This document shows positions 31,443 to 45,187 of a stretch of DNA of 64,000 nt, piece after piece (the first letter of the stretch is position 1; each line of letters starts with the position of its first letter). A program made the position numbers and the translations under genes. Under the pieces are notes generated by a model. That model did not search any database and had not been told where the DNA came from. It worked only from the letters and a program-made list of their open reading frames with translations. The DNA is from Parapristionchus giblindavisi (Eukaryota > Nematoda > Chromadorea > Rhabditida > Diplogasteridae): contig CALSFV010000424.1 of NCBI GenBank assembly GCA_943737045.1, forward strand, positions 62,001 to 126,000, written 5' to 3'.

Positions 31443-31985
31443 TGTTGTATATAGAACATAACTAACTTACATTAACCGTCTATTGATCTTTGATCTCTGC
31501 CCCAGGCAATCTATCACTTTCATTCTCCAACATTTTACATAATCGTATTATATTTGAGCGCTATAGACAAAGATTTTTAAAGAAATATTCATATCTGTTT
31601 TGTTTTACAAGTTTGGTAACTAAGTTACCGTAACTTTCACGTGTCCAGTCTATGCGCTTTGTATGCACTATAAATAATCTAATTATACATTTACGATTGT
31701 ATAACATTTCTGTATATTAGATCTTGATCTCTTCGTATGATTTTCCTTCCCACTATACATGTAATGTACTTGAACGATAGCGAGATATTTAAAAAAAGAA
31801 CTGTTTATATTCAATTGAAGTCTCACTAGGAGTAATTGACAATCACATGGAAATGTCTTAAAGAAGTAGAAGAAGGTTGTTTGTGAAACTCGCTACACCC
31901 ATAATAACAGTTATAAAGAGGATAGGATAGAGATAGGAAAAGTAAATAAAATATAAATAACTTTGGTTATATGACTATAATATGA
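31443..31985. other. 3' intergenic region between convergent sir-2.4 and xbp-1
   Basis: AT-rich, with no coding exon seen; it contains copies of the dispersed GATCAAAG-type motif near 31480-31500. It holds the 3' ends of both genes. Confidence 0.5.
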
Positions 31986-33097
31986 TCAATGGGCAAAGGA
32001 ATCAAGGAAATATTGATTAGAATCAAGGGGTAGATCATTATAAGAATGATCATGAAGAGGATCAAAATGGAAAGATGAATCTTGAAGAGGTGAATATATG
32101 AAAGGATCATGATTAAGTTCATTCCATTCATTTAAGGTGGATATCTCTTTCTCTTCAATATACGATGAAGACGAATCATATGATGAATATTCTTCTTCAT
32201 CTTTAATCTCTGTGGATGTACTTTGTCTTTCTTCATTTGAGAATAGATGGGCACACATTTGATCGACGTCAATGTCTCCAATATCTTCGAGTATTGATGA
32301 GATGTCTTCGGTAGATAGGATAGGAGGAGGAACAAGATTAGTTGAGTTACTTGAAGAGTGGATGATTCCTTCATTGTAGATACTGCCTGAGCCCTCTGCT
32401 GGAGATCATTAATGGACACTGCTGATCCAAGGGTTGTATCTACAGATGGTTGAATATCCATCTTCATCTCTACTCTATTCATATCTTGTCGTCCTTCTAA
32501 TCTATTCAATCGTCGATGAAGTAATTCATTCTCTGATTTCAATCTCTTATTCTCTTCCAATAAATCACGAATTGCATCTTCTAATCCATGTGTTCTTTCC
32601 TTCTTTCGATCACGAGCTGTTTGAGCTGCCACACGATTCTGAATACAATCAATCAATCAATCAATAGTCAATGACGTCAATCGAATTAATAGTGGAGGTT
32701 GTAAACATTTGATAAGGACAAAATAGAGTGGAAGAGTCGATAGATAGAACTATACGATAGAATAGAATAGAATCGATATAACTATACAGAGACATACCTT
32801 CATCTTTCTACGAGCCAATTTCTCCTCCGGAGTCAATGAAGTCAATCTTTCTCTCTTTCTTGGTTTAGTCGATGTTGTTGGATTGAGAAGAGCCTCCGGA
32901 TCAATACGACGAGTATATCCATCCTGAATACAGTATTCTATTAGTTATTGATTTATTGATAGAGTAATATATACCTGAGGAGATGGAGATGGAGAGTATG
33001 AAGTAGAAGGAGTAGATGAACGTGAAGATATCGATTGAGATGATACTCTTTGTACTCTAGATGCAGGTACAAGAATGATTCTTGATGGAGGAGCCAT
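31986..33097 (-). CDS. xbp-1: XBP-1 bZIP transcription factor of the unfolded protein response
   Basis: Start ATG at 33095-33097 (MAPPSRIILVPASRVQR); exons 32975-33097, 32798-32923 and 31986-32638. The basic region runs from KRERLTSLTPEEKLARRKMK across the intron into NRVAAQTARDRKKER, followed by a leucine zipper (LEDAIRDLLEENKRLKSENE). In the unspliced frame the protein is about 251 residues, ending at 32132 with a hydrophobic stretch LQVTQLILFLLLSYLP. Removing 23 nt (32399-32421) switches frame to an acidic tail (PPPILSTEDISSILEDIGD ... LDSFAH) ending at 31986, about 292 residues. That tail is the likely transactivation domain. Known biology: IRE1 cuts XBP1 mRNA under ER stress and the joined form is the active factor. 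Both forms are read directly here. Confidence 0.93.
32399..32421 (-). promoter_or_regulatory. IRE1-type 23-nt regulated intron in xbp-1 mRNA
   Basis: On the minus strand the two cleavage sites are TCAG|CAGTG and CCAG|CAGAG, 23 nt apart. Each sits in a 7-nt loop of the form CAG|CAGN (CAGCAGU and CAGCAGA). The upstream loop is closed by a GGAU/GUCC stem and the downstream loop by a CUC/GGG stem with one G-U pair. This twin hairpin and CNG|CNG loop is the IRE1 recognition signature, and 23 nt is the known C. elegans xbp-1 intron length. There are no GT-AG ends, so the spliceosome would not remove it. Confidence 0.9.
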
Positions 33098-33777
33098 TGA
33101 TGGAATGGGGGCTGAGGGGACTGGCCCCAATTTACACGATTATCAATGAAGACTGTCTCCTAGAATGAGGAGGATTGTTATGACACGTCAGCATAGAGAG
33201 GAACTAGACTCTCTCCCTCTCCCTCTCTCTCTTGAAAGAGGCGGAGCTAAAGGGAGAGGGAGAGAGTGAACATACAATGAGAGAGAGGAAGACTATTGAT
33301 GGAAAGGAAGAAGCAATTGCGAAATAGGAAGTAAGTACGAAGTCGACCTTACGACAATGAGAATAAATAAATGAATGAATCATTTCGACTATTTCATCAT
33401 TAGGGTAATGTAACATATTTATCCCAACAACATTACATGTGGTACAAATTAATTATAAAAAAATATATTAGATAGAATGTAATTTTGTTATATTAATTTA
33501 TGTATGATCTAATCGTGAACTATGAATAAATGAATAACACATGCATAAGAGAGTAAAAAGGCAGATGAACACTGGGAGTATAGGGGAAAGAGAATAGAAG
33601 AGAATACACAACCACGATTGATTCACCAGAGGATACTGTAGTCATGAAAGGAAAGTGAAGAGGAAGAAGAGAAGGGAAGGATGATACAAATAAAGAGAAT
33701 GTAGATGCATAGAGTACAATAAACGAATTGATTAAGTACATAGAAAAAGAAATAATACAATCATATATTCAAATGTA
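33098..33777. other. xbp-1 upstream region
   Basis: No coding exon seen. A CT/GA-rich tract lies at about 33205-33290. An ATTCTAG acceptor upstream of the xbp-1 ATG (near 33165) suggests a leader intron or trans-splice site. The J-domain gene ends at 33778 on the same strand. Confidence 0.5.
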
Positions 33778-35725
<1,948 letters not shown>

Positions 35726-38700
35726 ATGGACATCAATTTCAAGGTAACTCATGATCTTTAAAATTTTATTTCGGTTTGAACTGCATTTACTTTTCTATTT
35801 TCAAGTTTTCAAACTTGTTCGGATCAGTTTACAAGAATGGAAATGTTCTTTTCTCAAATGATGGCAACTCAGTTATCAGTCCGGTCGGAAACAAAGTTTC
35901 CGTATTCGACTTGAAAAGGTTTGTTGCCTTTAAGATGTTATAGTTATTACAAGATATCATTGATATTCTTTAGCAATGTCTCCCGTACTCTTAATATCGA
36001 AGCCTTGTATAACATCACGGCAATAGCACTCAACACATCAGGAACACATTTACTTGTAGCTAATGAACGTAAGTTCTATCTCTACGTTTTCAATGCATTG
36101 TTTCGTTACAATATGGATTATAGGGGGTGAGATTCTATATGTGAATATGCTAACTGAAGCGATTGTTTCTCGATTCCGTGCTAAACGGACAATCAATGCT
36201 ATGCAATTCTCCCCTGATTCAAGGTTTGATAGACCCTTATCTTCTCGTTCATTCAATCATTTGTTTCAGACAAGTAGCAATTACTCGTGGACAAGATCTT
36301 CAGATTCAAGATATCGTTCATTTCTCTAATCCATTCAGTCCAATGGCACTTAAATGCACTTATAATATATCAACTGAAAATCTGACTACAATTCAATGGT
36401 CGAATGATGGAAGGTACGGTAGTTATCAACTCATATCTTTATTATTATATGTATATCATATTTAGATTGATATTAGCCGGTGGAGAGGATAAGAAATTGA
36501 GTATTGTTGGATCTCAACCCATTTGTAATACTGTAATCACTAGTCTTGGTGGACACAAAGCTGAGATTGTCTGTGCACGATTTTTCGATGAATCTTATGA
36601 TGTACATTTATTGATTTATTACTTCATTTATTGATTAATCTGTTGTATTGATTTCAGATTGTAAGTGTGGATAGACGAGGATTAGCTAATTGTTGGGAAT
36701 GTAATCTGAAAGAGGATGATATCGTATACGGAAAATATGTTAAACATGATCCCAATGCTGAAAAAGATGGAATCAAGTATATGAACTACACGAAGAGTGG
36801 AAGGTAATCATACTCTTTATAATATCGATTATGATATATCACTATTATAGATGTTATCTAGCTGATTCAAATGGAGAAGGCCGTCATGTTGAAGTATCAA
36901 GTGCACAATTTCATCCTCCAAGTAATCTATTGGTTACTGCATTTGCTAATGGAGTCTTTGTACTACACGAACTACCATCATTCTCTTTGATTCATTCTCT
37001 AAGGTACTGTATTCATTGTATTCCATCTATTGATTGATTATATTTAGAGTGACAGACTTGAGTATTCCATCAGTATCGATTTCTCCATCGGGTGATTGGT
37101 TGGCTCTTGGATGTGGAAAAGGAAGTCAAGGACAATTGATTGTATGGGAATGGCAAAGTGAAACATATATCATGAAACAACAAAGTCATCAATTGACTAT
37201 TCGATCAGCTAAATTCAGTCCTGATGGAAGTCTTCTAGCTACAGCTGGTGAAGATGGAAGGGTTAGTTCATTCATCTCATCTTAACCTGTCTAATTAGAC
37301 AGCTAATCATCTAAATATTCGAATGATTTCTTGTCTACTTGTCGTTGAAATGAATATGCTTTAGGTGAAAGTATGGAATTGTCGTTCATGTTTCTGTATC
37401 GTAACCTTCGATGAACATACATCAGCAGCCACAGGAGTTACATGGACACAGAATGGAAGAGCTGTACTATCTAGTTCATTAGATGGAACTATTAGAGCTA
37501 GAGATATGAAGAGGTACTCTTATCATACCGTATACCATATCATTCTATCAATATCTTAGATACCGTAACTTCCGTACAATGGTTTGTCCTGAACCGACTC
37601 CTCTCGGCTGTATTGAAGTAGATCAATCAGGAGATGTTGTGTGTGCTGCTGCTGTAGAGTTATTCCAAGTATCTTGATGATCTATAGTCTATGAATAGAT
37701 TATCGATTGATTGTAGATCTTTATGTGGTCAATGGAGAATGGCCAACTACTTGATGTACTATCTGGTCATTCAGCATCTATTGGTGGAATATCACTCAAA
37801 GGAAATACTCTTGCTTCTGTAGCTATGGATAAGACTGTCAGGTTAGTCATCTATTCATTCTATCATATCATTCAATCTATCGATCATATCGTATGATCTT
37901 TAGATTATGGAATATCGTCGATTCATCAAGTGAAGCATTAGATATCACAGGAGAGGGAGTAGCCATATCATTTGCTCCAACGAATTCAAGTATAGCTGTA
38001 CTATCACTTGATTCTACTGTATCTCTTATTGATTCACAAACACTTACTCAATTTGGATCTATTGATGTCAAGTTAGTTATTCATTCCCTTTATATCTAGT
38101 TAGATGAATATGATGTTATAGATATGATTTGGATGCAGGAAGAGGAATTCATGATAAGATCAAGAAGGATACTTCAGAGAAGAGCAAGTGAGTATATAAA
38201 ACCTTGTCAAATCAATAACAACGAATTTATTGATTTTTCTAGCAATGAGATTTTGAATTTACCAGATATCTGCCCTATTTTTGATTCGAATTCATTGTAT
38301 GGATAATCTTTACAGAACGTTCACAACTCTTTCATTCTCTCCTGATTCATCTCTTCTTCTTCTTTGTGGACAATCTAATCATTTCTGTATCTATTCAGTC
38401 GAAGATCGATTACTACTCAAGAAATTTACCATTACTATGAATAGAAGTTATGAAGGAGTTATGGTTAGTTACATTCATTTCATCATACTTATATTATTGC
38501 TTATCTATTGGATAGAATGGTTTAGGCACATTGGTCTACTAGAATCATTTGATCCTCTGGTAGATCAAAATACATAGTTGTATTTTATTAGTATTGTATT
38601 TATAGTAAGAATGATTAATGATGTATTGTAGCTGGATATCAATCGTCGAAACTTCTCAGAATTCGGTAATATGCAGTTGATAGATACATCAGATAGTGAA

Positions 38701-39652
38701 ACTGAAATGGATGGAAAGAAGGCTATCAAATTAGCTGGAACGAAGAACGCAGATAAAGGAGAACGAAGATCAAGACCTGAAATTGAAGTGAATCATATCA
38801 CTTTCTGTCCTACTGGTCAGTTTATTCACAATATGTTTATCCTTTTTTGTTCAATTGTGTTATATGTAGTTTATATTTTGTAGGTCGTCGATTTGCTTTA
38901 TGTGCAACAACTGGAGTGGAGATGTATTCATTAGATGCTCATTCAACATTTGATCCATTCCAATTAGATGATACTATGAGATCAGATGAAGTCACGAGGT
39001 ATCTATCTATCTATCCATCCATATCATACCATTCATTCATTCATTCAGTCTTCTCGATCAAAAAGAGTATATTCGTGCATTGAAAGGAGCTATTCAATTG
39101 GGTGATGCTGACTTGATTAGATCTTGTGTAGAAAGAGTCCCATGTGAACATGGTATAATCAATCGATAATAATCCTATCAATCAATATATTCGTACTTTT
39201 AGTCCATTTGTTATCAAGTTCTCTATCAGTTCAGTATGCTGAACGATTATTGAAATGGTTTACTGACCCTCAAGGATTTGCAGCCACTACCAGGGTTGAA
39301 TTGTATATGGTAAGTATATGTTATATTGATTGACTGATTGATTGATTGATGGTAATGAATGATATGATTGTAGAAATGGATTCATTCGTTGATGACAGTT
39401 CATGGATCATCATTGAAGAATGATGATAAGATATCTGTTCTTACTGATATACAACAGACTACTCAATACTATTCACGACTATTGACTTCATTGTATCTAT
39501 TCATTCATTCATTCGTTCATAATCATCTTTCATTCAGAGCTGACTCTAGTATCCATGCACTACAGTATCTCATAGCTGCACGTAAATTGAGAAGACCGAA
39601 GAAAGTGAAGAAAGGAGATGAAGATGAAGATGAAGATATGGATACTCAATAA
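35726..39652 (+). CDS. pwp-2: PWP2 (UTP1), U3 snoRNP / SSU processome WD40 protein
   Basis: PWP2 is a nucleolar UTP-B subunit needed for early 18S pre-rRNA processing. Exon 1 (35726-35743) is MDINFK, followed by FSNLFGSVYKNGNVLFSNDG and NSVISPVGNKVSVFDLK, which match the PWP2 N-terminus. The twin WD40 propellers show as repeated blades: TALGGHK-like LGGHKAEIVCARFFDES; LLVTAFANGVFVLHELPSFS; SPSGDWLALGCGKGSQGQL; VWEWQSETYIMKQQSHQLT; FSPDGSLLATAGEDGR; VKVWNCRSCFCIVTFDEHTS; LDVLSGHSASIGGIS. The C-terminal Utp12-type helical region includes LDINRRNFSEFGNMQLID, HITFCPTGRRFA, and YSLDAHSTFDPFQLDD. It ends in an acidic tail (DEDEDEDMDTQ). About 18 exons with tiny introns. It is followed 265 bp later by the DDX24 gene on the same strand. 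Confidence 0.92.
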
Positions 39653-39917
39653 TAGAAGAGATACGGTTATAGTTATAGTACTAATGTATTCATTCATTCA
39701 TTCATTACGTTTTTATTCAATTGTTTTCATTCCATATTATCGTTGAGTTGTTATGTTTGTTAATGTTGTTTCGTTGTTGCACTGAATGTTGCCTCGATTA
39801 TTAAAAGATAAAAATCAATATTATGACTCAATGTATTGATCTTTGTTGTACATGTGGTTGGTAACCATTTAGATATCTTGAAAAGATTGATTGATCTAAG
39901 GTATACTGTAATTGTAG

Positions 39918-42900
39918 ATGCCTCGTATTGTAAAAACAAAAGGAGCATGGAAGACAACTGCTATAGAAGGATTATCACCTGAAGATTGGGGTATGTTAGG
40001 ATCTTTCGAAGAATGGATTCCTGGAGCGAATGAAGATAATGAAGAGGTACGGTAGATTGGAATGATATACTGTAATATAGTATTGATTGTAGACAGAGAA
40101 GAAAGTGACAACGAAGAAGAAAGGAATAGAGAAATTAGAGGAGAATGAAGATAAAGATAAGAAGGAAAATGAAAGTAATGGAGAAGAAAAGAAGAAGACG
40201 AGGAAAAGAAAGAAGAAAAGTGAACGAAAAGCTTTGAAAAAGGCTAAGTTAGAAGAGAAGAAAAAGGAAGAAGAAGAAAAGGAGAAAGAAGAAGAAGATG
40301 GAGAAGATATTGATATGGACGATGAAGAAGATGATATTGATATTGATGAAGAGAAGAAAGAAGATAGTGAACATATAGAACCTATCGATACTAAGGAATG
40401 GACTAATCTATGCATTCCACAGATTATTATTGATAATATTGCTAAGCTTGGGTACGATTATTGATCAGTTGTGATTGATATTTATTGATTGAATTTGTAG
40501 ATTCTCAACTCCAACAGAGATTCAACGACGTGTTCTTCCATCAGCAGTTCGTGATCGATTGGATATTCTGGTATACCGTATCCCTCCCTTTCCTCTTTGA
40601 CTACAGTAATCAATGATATATTGATTAGGGAGCAGCAGAGACTGGAAGTGGAAAGACATTGGCCTATGTAATACCAGTAGTGGCTAGATTATTAGAAGAA
40701 GAAAGAGAAGGAAAAGGACCGAGAGCATTGATATTGGCACCAACGAGAGAATTGGTACTTCAAGTAAGCAACTTCATTCATTATATCATTGCCTTTATCA
40801 TATACATGTCTAATAAATTCATTATATCATTGTCTTTATCATATTTCATTTCTTCTAATAGTCGATTTCAGGTTCGTAAGCAAGTCAATGCTCTGATTAT
40901 CGGAACGAATTTCCGAGTGAGTTCATGTGATCTTTGATCTTTTGATAAATGATGAAGTTATAGGCAGCAACAATCGTTGGAGGTTTATCCCAATTGAAAC
41001 AAGAAAGAATCATTAAATATCGACCTGAGATTATCGTAGCTACTCCTGGTAGATTGGGAGCTATGTGTAAAATGGTATGAATCATATGATTATCGATTGA
41101 ATATAGATAATATTGATTGATTTTAGGCAGAAACAGGCTCATATTTTGATGATTGGAGTGGAATGAGATGTCTTGTTATTGATGAAACTGATAGAATGGT
41201 TGAGAAAGGACATTTTGAAGAGATGGAAATGATTGTTGCAAAGATTAAAAGGTATACTGTAGTGGTGATTCATTATTGATCGTTTTATTGATTTTAGATC
41301 ATCAGAAGAAACGGGAAGTAAACTACAGACATTGGTATTCTCAGCTACTCTCACATTCTGTCATATTCCTACTAAAGCTGATCAACCAGAAATGAGTCCT
41401 GAGAAGAAGATTGGTATACGGTAGACGCTAGGATCGTGATATTGATTGTTATATTATAGCAAAGTTGGTATCGATTACTGGATTGAGAAAGGAAAGAAAG
41501 ATCTTTGATCTGACTAGATCAACTGGTACTTCATCTACTCTATTAGAGAGTCGTCTCAATTGTAAGAATCTATTGGGAAAGGTATGATTATTGATTGATT
41601 GATTCGCTACCGTATACATTGTTCTATCTGTTCAGGATGCTTCTCTGGTCTATCTCATCCATCGATATGGAGGTCGATCCATTGTATTCTGTAATTCAGT
41701 TGATGCAAGTAGAAGATTATATGGAATCCTATCCAAATTGAGAATAAGAGTACTTCTACTTCACGCTAAGATGCAACAGAGATCAAGACTGAAGAATCTT
41801 GATCGATTTACTCGTTAGTAAAATAGATTACTGTATCTGAAGAGATTATTGATTGATTGCAGAGGAAGAGAACGTGGTTCTACTGGCAACAGATGTAGCT
41901 GCTAGAGGATTGGATATCAAGGGTATTCAACATGTATTCCATTATCAAGTACCAAAGACTGCTGAGGTATACGGTATCCCTCCATCTATGAATCTATTGA
42001 TTGATTAATCTATCATAATTATAGATCTACATTCATCGTTCTGGTCGTACAGCTCGTGCATCTCAACAAGGTCTATCCATTCTATTAGTTGATCCATCTG
42101 AAGCTTCATTCTATCGAAGAATCTGTGCTAATCTTAATCGATGTAAAACTCTTCCTGTCATACTGTATCTCTGTATTGATTGATCGATTGTTCCCTTCAG
42201 CCACTGATCTACCTGTATTCCCCGTTGATGTAGAGCCACTCTTCAATGCAATTGAGGAGAGAACTAAAGTAGCATCTGAACTTGATTCAGCTGAACATCA
42301 ACTCAAGAAGGTTAGAGAGATTCATAGATTGGAACTTCTTTGATTTCTGGCCCAGCCCCTCGTTCACCCCCCCCCCCTCCCCATTTCGATCTTTTCGATC
42401 GAATGGAGGGGTCGTCCTCCTCACTGGGAGGACGATGTCCACTAGAGATCCGCAAACGTGCGGTCGTTCAGAAATGATTTCTCACTAATTAATGAATAAG
42501 ATATCGTGCGCACGGTATTAATATGATAATTAAAAAATTATTCGTGCAAAGACGCGCAGTCGACTCATTCTCATTTATTTCCATTGAATTAACGGTTAAA
42601 AACAACCGATATAAGGCCTGAAAATGGCTTGAAAATGATGCCCTAATGCACGCCATTGCACGGTATTATTTATCAAAATCGCGCGAATGACTTTTCTTCA
42701 TTTTAATATCGAACAATACCGAACCGGTCGTTCAAATGCACGTTTGCGGATCTCTAATGTCCACGGGGGCGAAATGCTCCCCGAGCTCTCCTCAAGATGG
42801 GAGAGCTCTGGACTGAACTGGAGAAAAGGAATCGAATGCTTTTATAGGGGAATTTGGTGATATGGAAATGAAATTGGATTAGGATGATAGAGTATGGGAA

Positions 42901-43657
42901 AGGAGGAGGCAAAACTCTCATTTCATTATTCTATCAATCATGATGCGGTTGGTTTTACCTCAACCGAGAAAAGGATCGGTTACTACGAGAAATGAATAAT
43001 GAGTGATAAGGAATGAGAAATGACTAGAATTAATCTGTAATATCACCTGGGCCAGAAATCAAAGAAGTGCCCATTGATTGATCTTTGATCTTTGAGCTTT
43101 TATAGAAATCTCAACATGAATCATGGTTCGATAAGGCAGCACGAGAGGCTGATTTGGAATTGGATGATAGGTTTGTGATATGGAATGAATTGATTAATTG
43201 ATTGACATTGATTGATTGAATTATAGGCAAGGAGAATCTGCCCAAACGAAAGCTGAGATTGTAGATTTGACTCGTAAAGAGAAAAGATTGAATGGACATT
43301 TGAGAGCTTTGTTATCACAAGGACTTCCATGTATTGATTATGCTAATCTACCTGTATGTTGGATACTGTATGGATTAGATGATGATGGAGGATATGATTA
43401 TAGAATACACGATATGTCAATCCTGAATTGGCATCTAAGGCAGATGAAAAGATGACTAGAGAAGCATTCAAATCAGCTGAAGAAGGAGCAAAAAGTGGAG
43501 AAGATGCTAGGAAAATGGTACGGTATCTGTACGATGTATCGATTGATATTGATATTGGTTATAGGCACGCAAACTACTCACTACAAGGCACTTACAGTTT
43601 GAGGACAAGAAGAAGAAAGGAAAGGGTAAAGGAAAAGGAAAGAAGAGTAGAAAATAG
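39918..43657 (+). CDS. DDX24 (Mak5)-type DEAD-box RNA helicase
   Basis: Nucleolar ATP-dependent RNA helicase of large-subunit biogenesis. It starts [20 protein letters not shown] with an acceptor (TTGTAG) touching the ATG. An unusually K/E-rich insert follows (40093-40400). Then come the Q motif ([10 protein letters not shown]), motif [10 protein letters not shown], Ia [10 protein letters not shown], Ib TPGRLG, motif II D-E-T-D (a DExD variant), [31 protein letters not shown] and [11 protein letters not shown]. The [11 protein letters not shown] block and the C-terminal [15 protein letters not shown] region match DDX24/Mak5. The last exon is lysine/glycine-rich ([16 protein letters not shown]), ending at 43657. 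The intron 42311-43105 is swollen by nested transposons; others are 40-120 nt. It lies downstream of PWP2, another nucleolar factor. Confidence 0.9.
42334..43068. mobile_element. Inverted-repeat element in a DDX24 intron, host of a nested MITE
   Basis: A perfect 22-bp inverted repeat bounds it (left 42334-42355, containing CTTTGATTTCTGGCCCAG; right 43047-43068, its complement). It contains a C-run, short inverted GGACGA/TCGTCC and GAGCTCT motifs, no coding frame, and a second element inserted at 42443-42756. No clear target duplication was found. Confidence 0.7.
42443..42756. mobile_element. hAT-type MITE nested in the DDX24-intron element
   Basis: The ends TAGAGATCCGCAAACGTGC and GCACGTTTGCGGATCTCTA are near-perfect inverted repeats. 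They are flanked by the 8-bp direct repeat ATGTCCAC (42435-42442 and 42757-42764). It is 314 bp long with no coding capacity. The intact duplication shows that this insertion is younger than its host element. Confidence 0.9.
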
Positions 43658-43920
43658 ATATGAATTTGTTACGATTGATTGTTATTGGTTGTTGTTACTT
43701 TATATGTTATTGAATACACTTTATCATGAAGGAACGAGAAAAGAACATTGAATGATCAGAAAAAGAAGGAGAATGGATGAATGTTATATATATCTAATGG
43801 TATAGTAATTGGTGGTGAGAAATATGAGGAAACTAAATCAATCGATAATATAACTATTCATTATCTATGTATACGGTATGTGATTGGAATGGATAGAATG
43901 GAGATAAAATGAAAGAATGA

Positions 43921-44746
43921 TCAAAATGGTTCATTATTATGATGAATATATTTATTAGTAGAAGGAGTAAGATGTAGATTGGTAATAGGCTTTCTCTTTC
44001 TTCCATTTCTCATTAGATTAAGAACAAGTCGAGGAGACTCATCATTTGATATTAATTCTTGTCGAAGTGACGCCACCTCTGCCATGTAGTTACGATATTC
44101 CTCTCGAACCTAATATCATAATGTATATTGATTGATTAAACAATCAATACTTACTCTTTCCATCTCAAATCGATAATCTTCTACTTCTCTTCGAGACTGA
44201 AATGTATACAAATGAATATATGAATGATATGGAATGAACAAACTCTTTCAACAGCTTCCATTAAACATCGATTTCTTTCATTTGATCGAACTAAGTCTGC
44301 ATCTTTCTATAAATACAAAGAATCATATGAATAATAGAAGAAATATGAATACCTCTTCTAAATCCTTCTTACGTTCTTTCAAATCATTCTCTAATTTCTT
44401 CTTCTTCGTTGTCAGTTCACTTATTTGCTGTTGAGCTTCTTTTAGTTTCTCTTCTGTCTGAAAGAAAGAAAGATATCTATCAGAGAGAAGGAAGAAAGAA
44501 TGGTATCTATCTAAAAGAAAGAAGAAAGAATGATATCTGTCTGAAAGATAGATTATTCATCGATAGAGTCAAAGAGAACAAACCTCCGTGATCCGTATAG
44601 GACGGACAAACCAAATGACCGCGGTCATTTGGTTCGTCCGTCCTATACGGTTAAGTACAAACCTCATACAGATACTTTGAACAACATTCTTCATTTCCTT
44701 CAATTATACATCGAGATGAACACGCCTCAGAATTTTCAGGAAGCAT
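43921..44746 (-). CDS. Small coiled-coil protein, unrecognised
   Basis: Five or six exons from the ATG at 44744-44746 (MLPENSEACSSRCIIEGNEE) to TGA at 43921-43923. The middle is a continuous charged helix with heptad character (TEEKLKEAQQQISELTTKKK, then KLENDLKERKKDLEE, SRREVEDYRFEMER, VREEYRNYMAEVASLRQEL). The tail is basic (MRNGRKRKP). Total is about 190 residues, with no membrane segment. I do not recognise the family; the composition suggests a structural or adaptor coiled coil. The first intron holds a 58-bp near-perfect hairpin. It is convergent with DDX24, 263 bp away. Confidence 0.7.
44593..44650. repeat. 58-bp near-perfect palindrome in an intron
   Basis: Two 29-nt arms starting CCGTATAGGACGGACAAACC meet without a spacer at CCGCGG; only one position is not Watson-Crick and it would pair as G-U in RNA. 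It is much more GC-rich than its surroundings. It is probably a tiny foldback element. Confidence 0.9.
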
Positions 44747-45187
44747 ATCGCTAAAAATTACAATAATAAAATAAAGCTAGAGAGGAAATGACACAAAAGA
44801 GAATTGAGGGGTGCCTTGTGAGTAAAAAGCAAGCGGCCCTGAAGAAGAAGAGAAGAGAACTCTCGCTTGTCCTACCGTAATCAGTCAATACATCTCAATG
44901 GGGCGCAATCATGAATTTGCCACATCCGGGATGTTTAATTACAATAATTTTTCACAAAGTGATACTATTTTCACTATAATAAATTTTCTGCTAAGCTAAA
45001 AACATAAAATCAATAAACAAAATATTATGTTTAATAATTCAAAATTCCTACTTTGGATACTGTAATTATTTTAGCAATCGATTTTATTTGATGGGAAAGT
45101 TCGGCATTTTGTAACATTTTCTTCCTTTTGATTTTGTGCGTATTTTTTCTATTGAAGAGCTTGTTGTTATTGTTTCTGCTTTAGACG
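44747..45187. other. Divergent promoter interval, coiled-coil gene / pseudokinase
   Basis: A 441-bp gap between divergent start codons. No coding exon, repeat or RNA gene recognised. Confidence 0.5.

Noticed and set aside
39996..40415. Ser/Phe-rich minus-strand ORF of 139 codons
   Set aside because: It is the complement of the K/E-rich exon of DDX24 on the plus strand.
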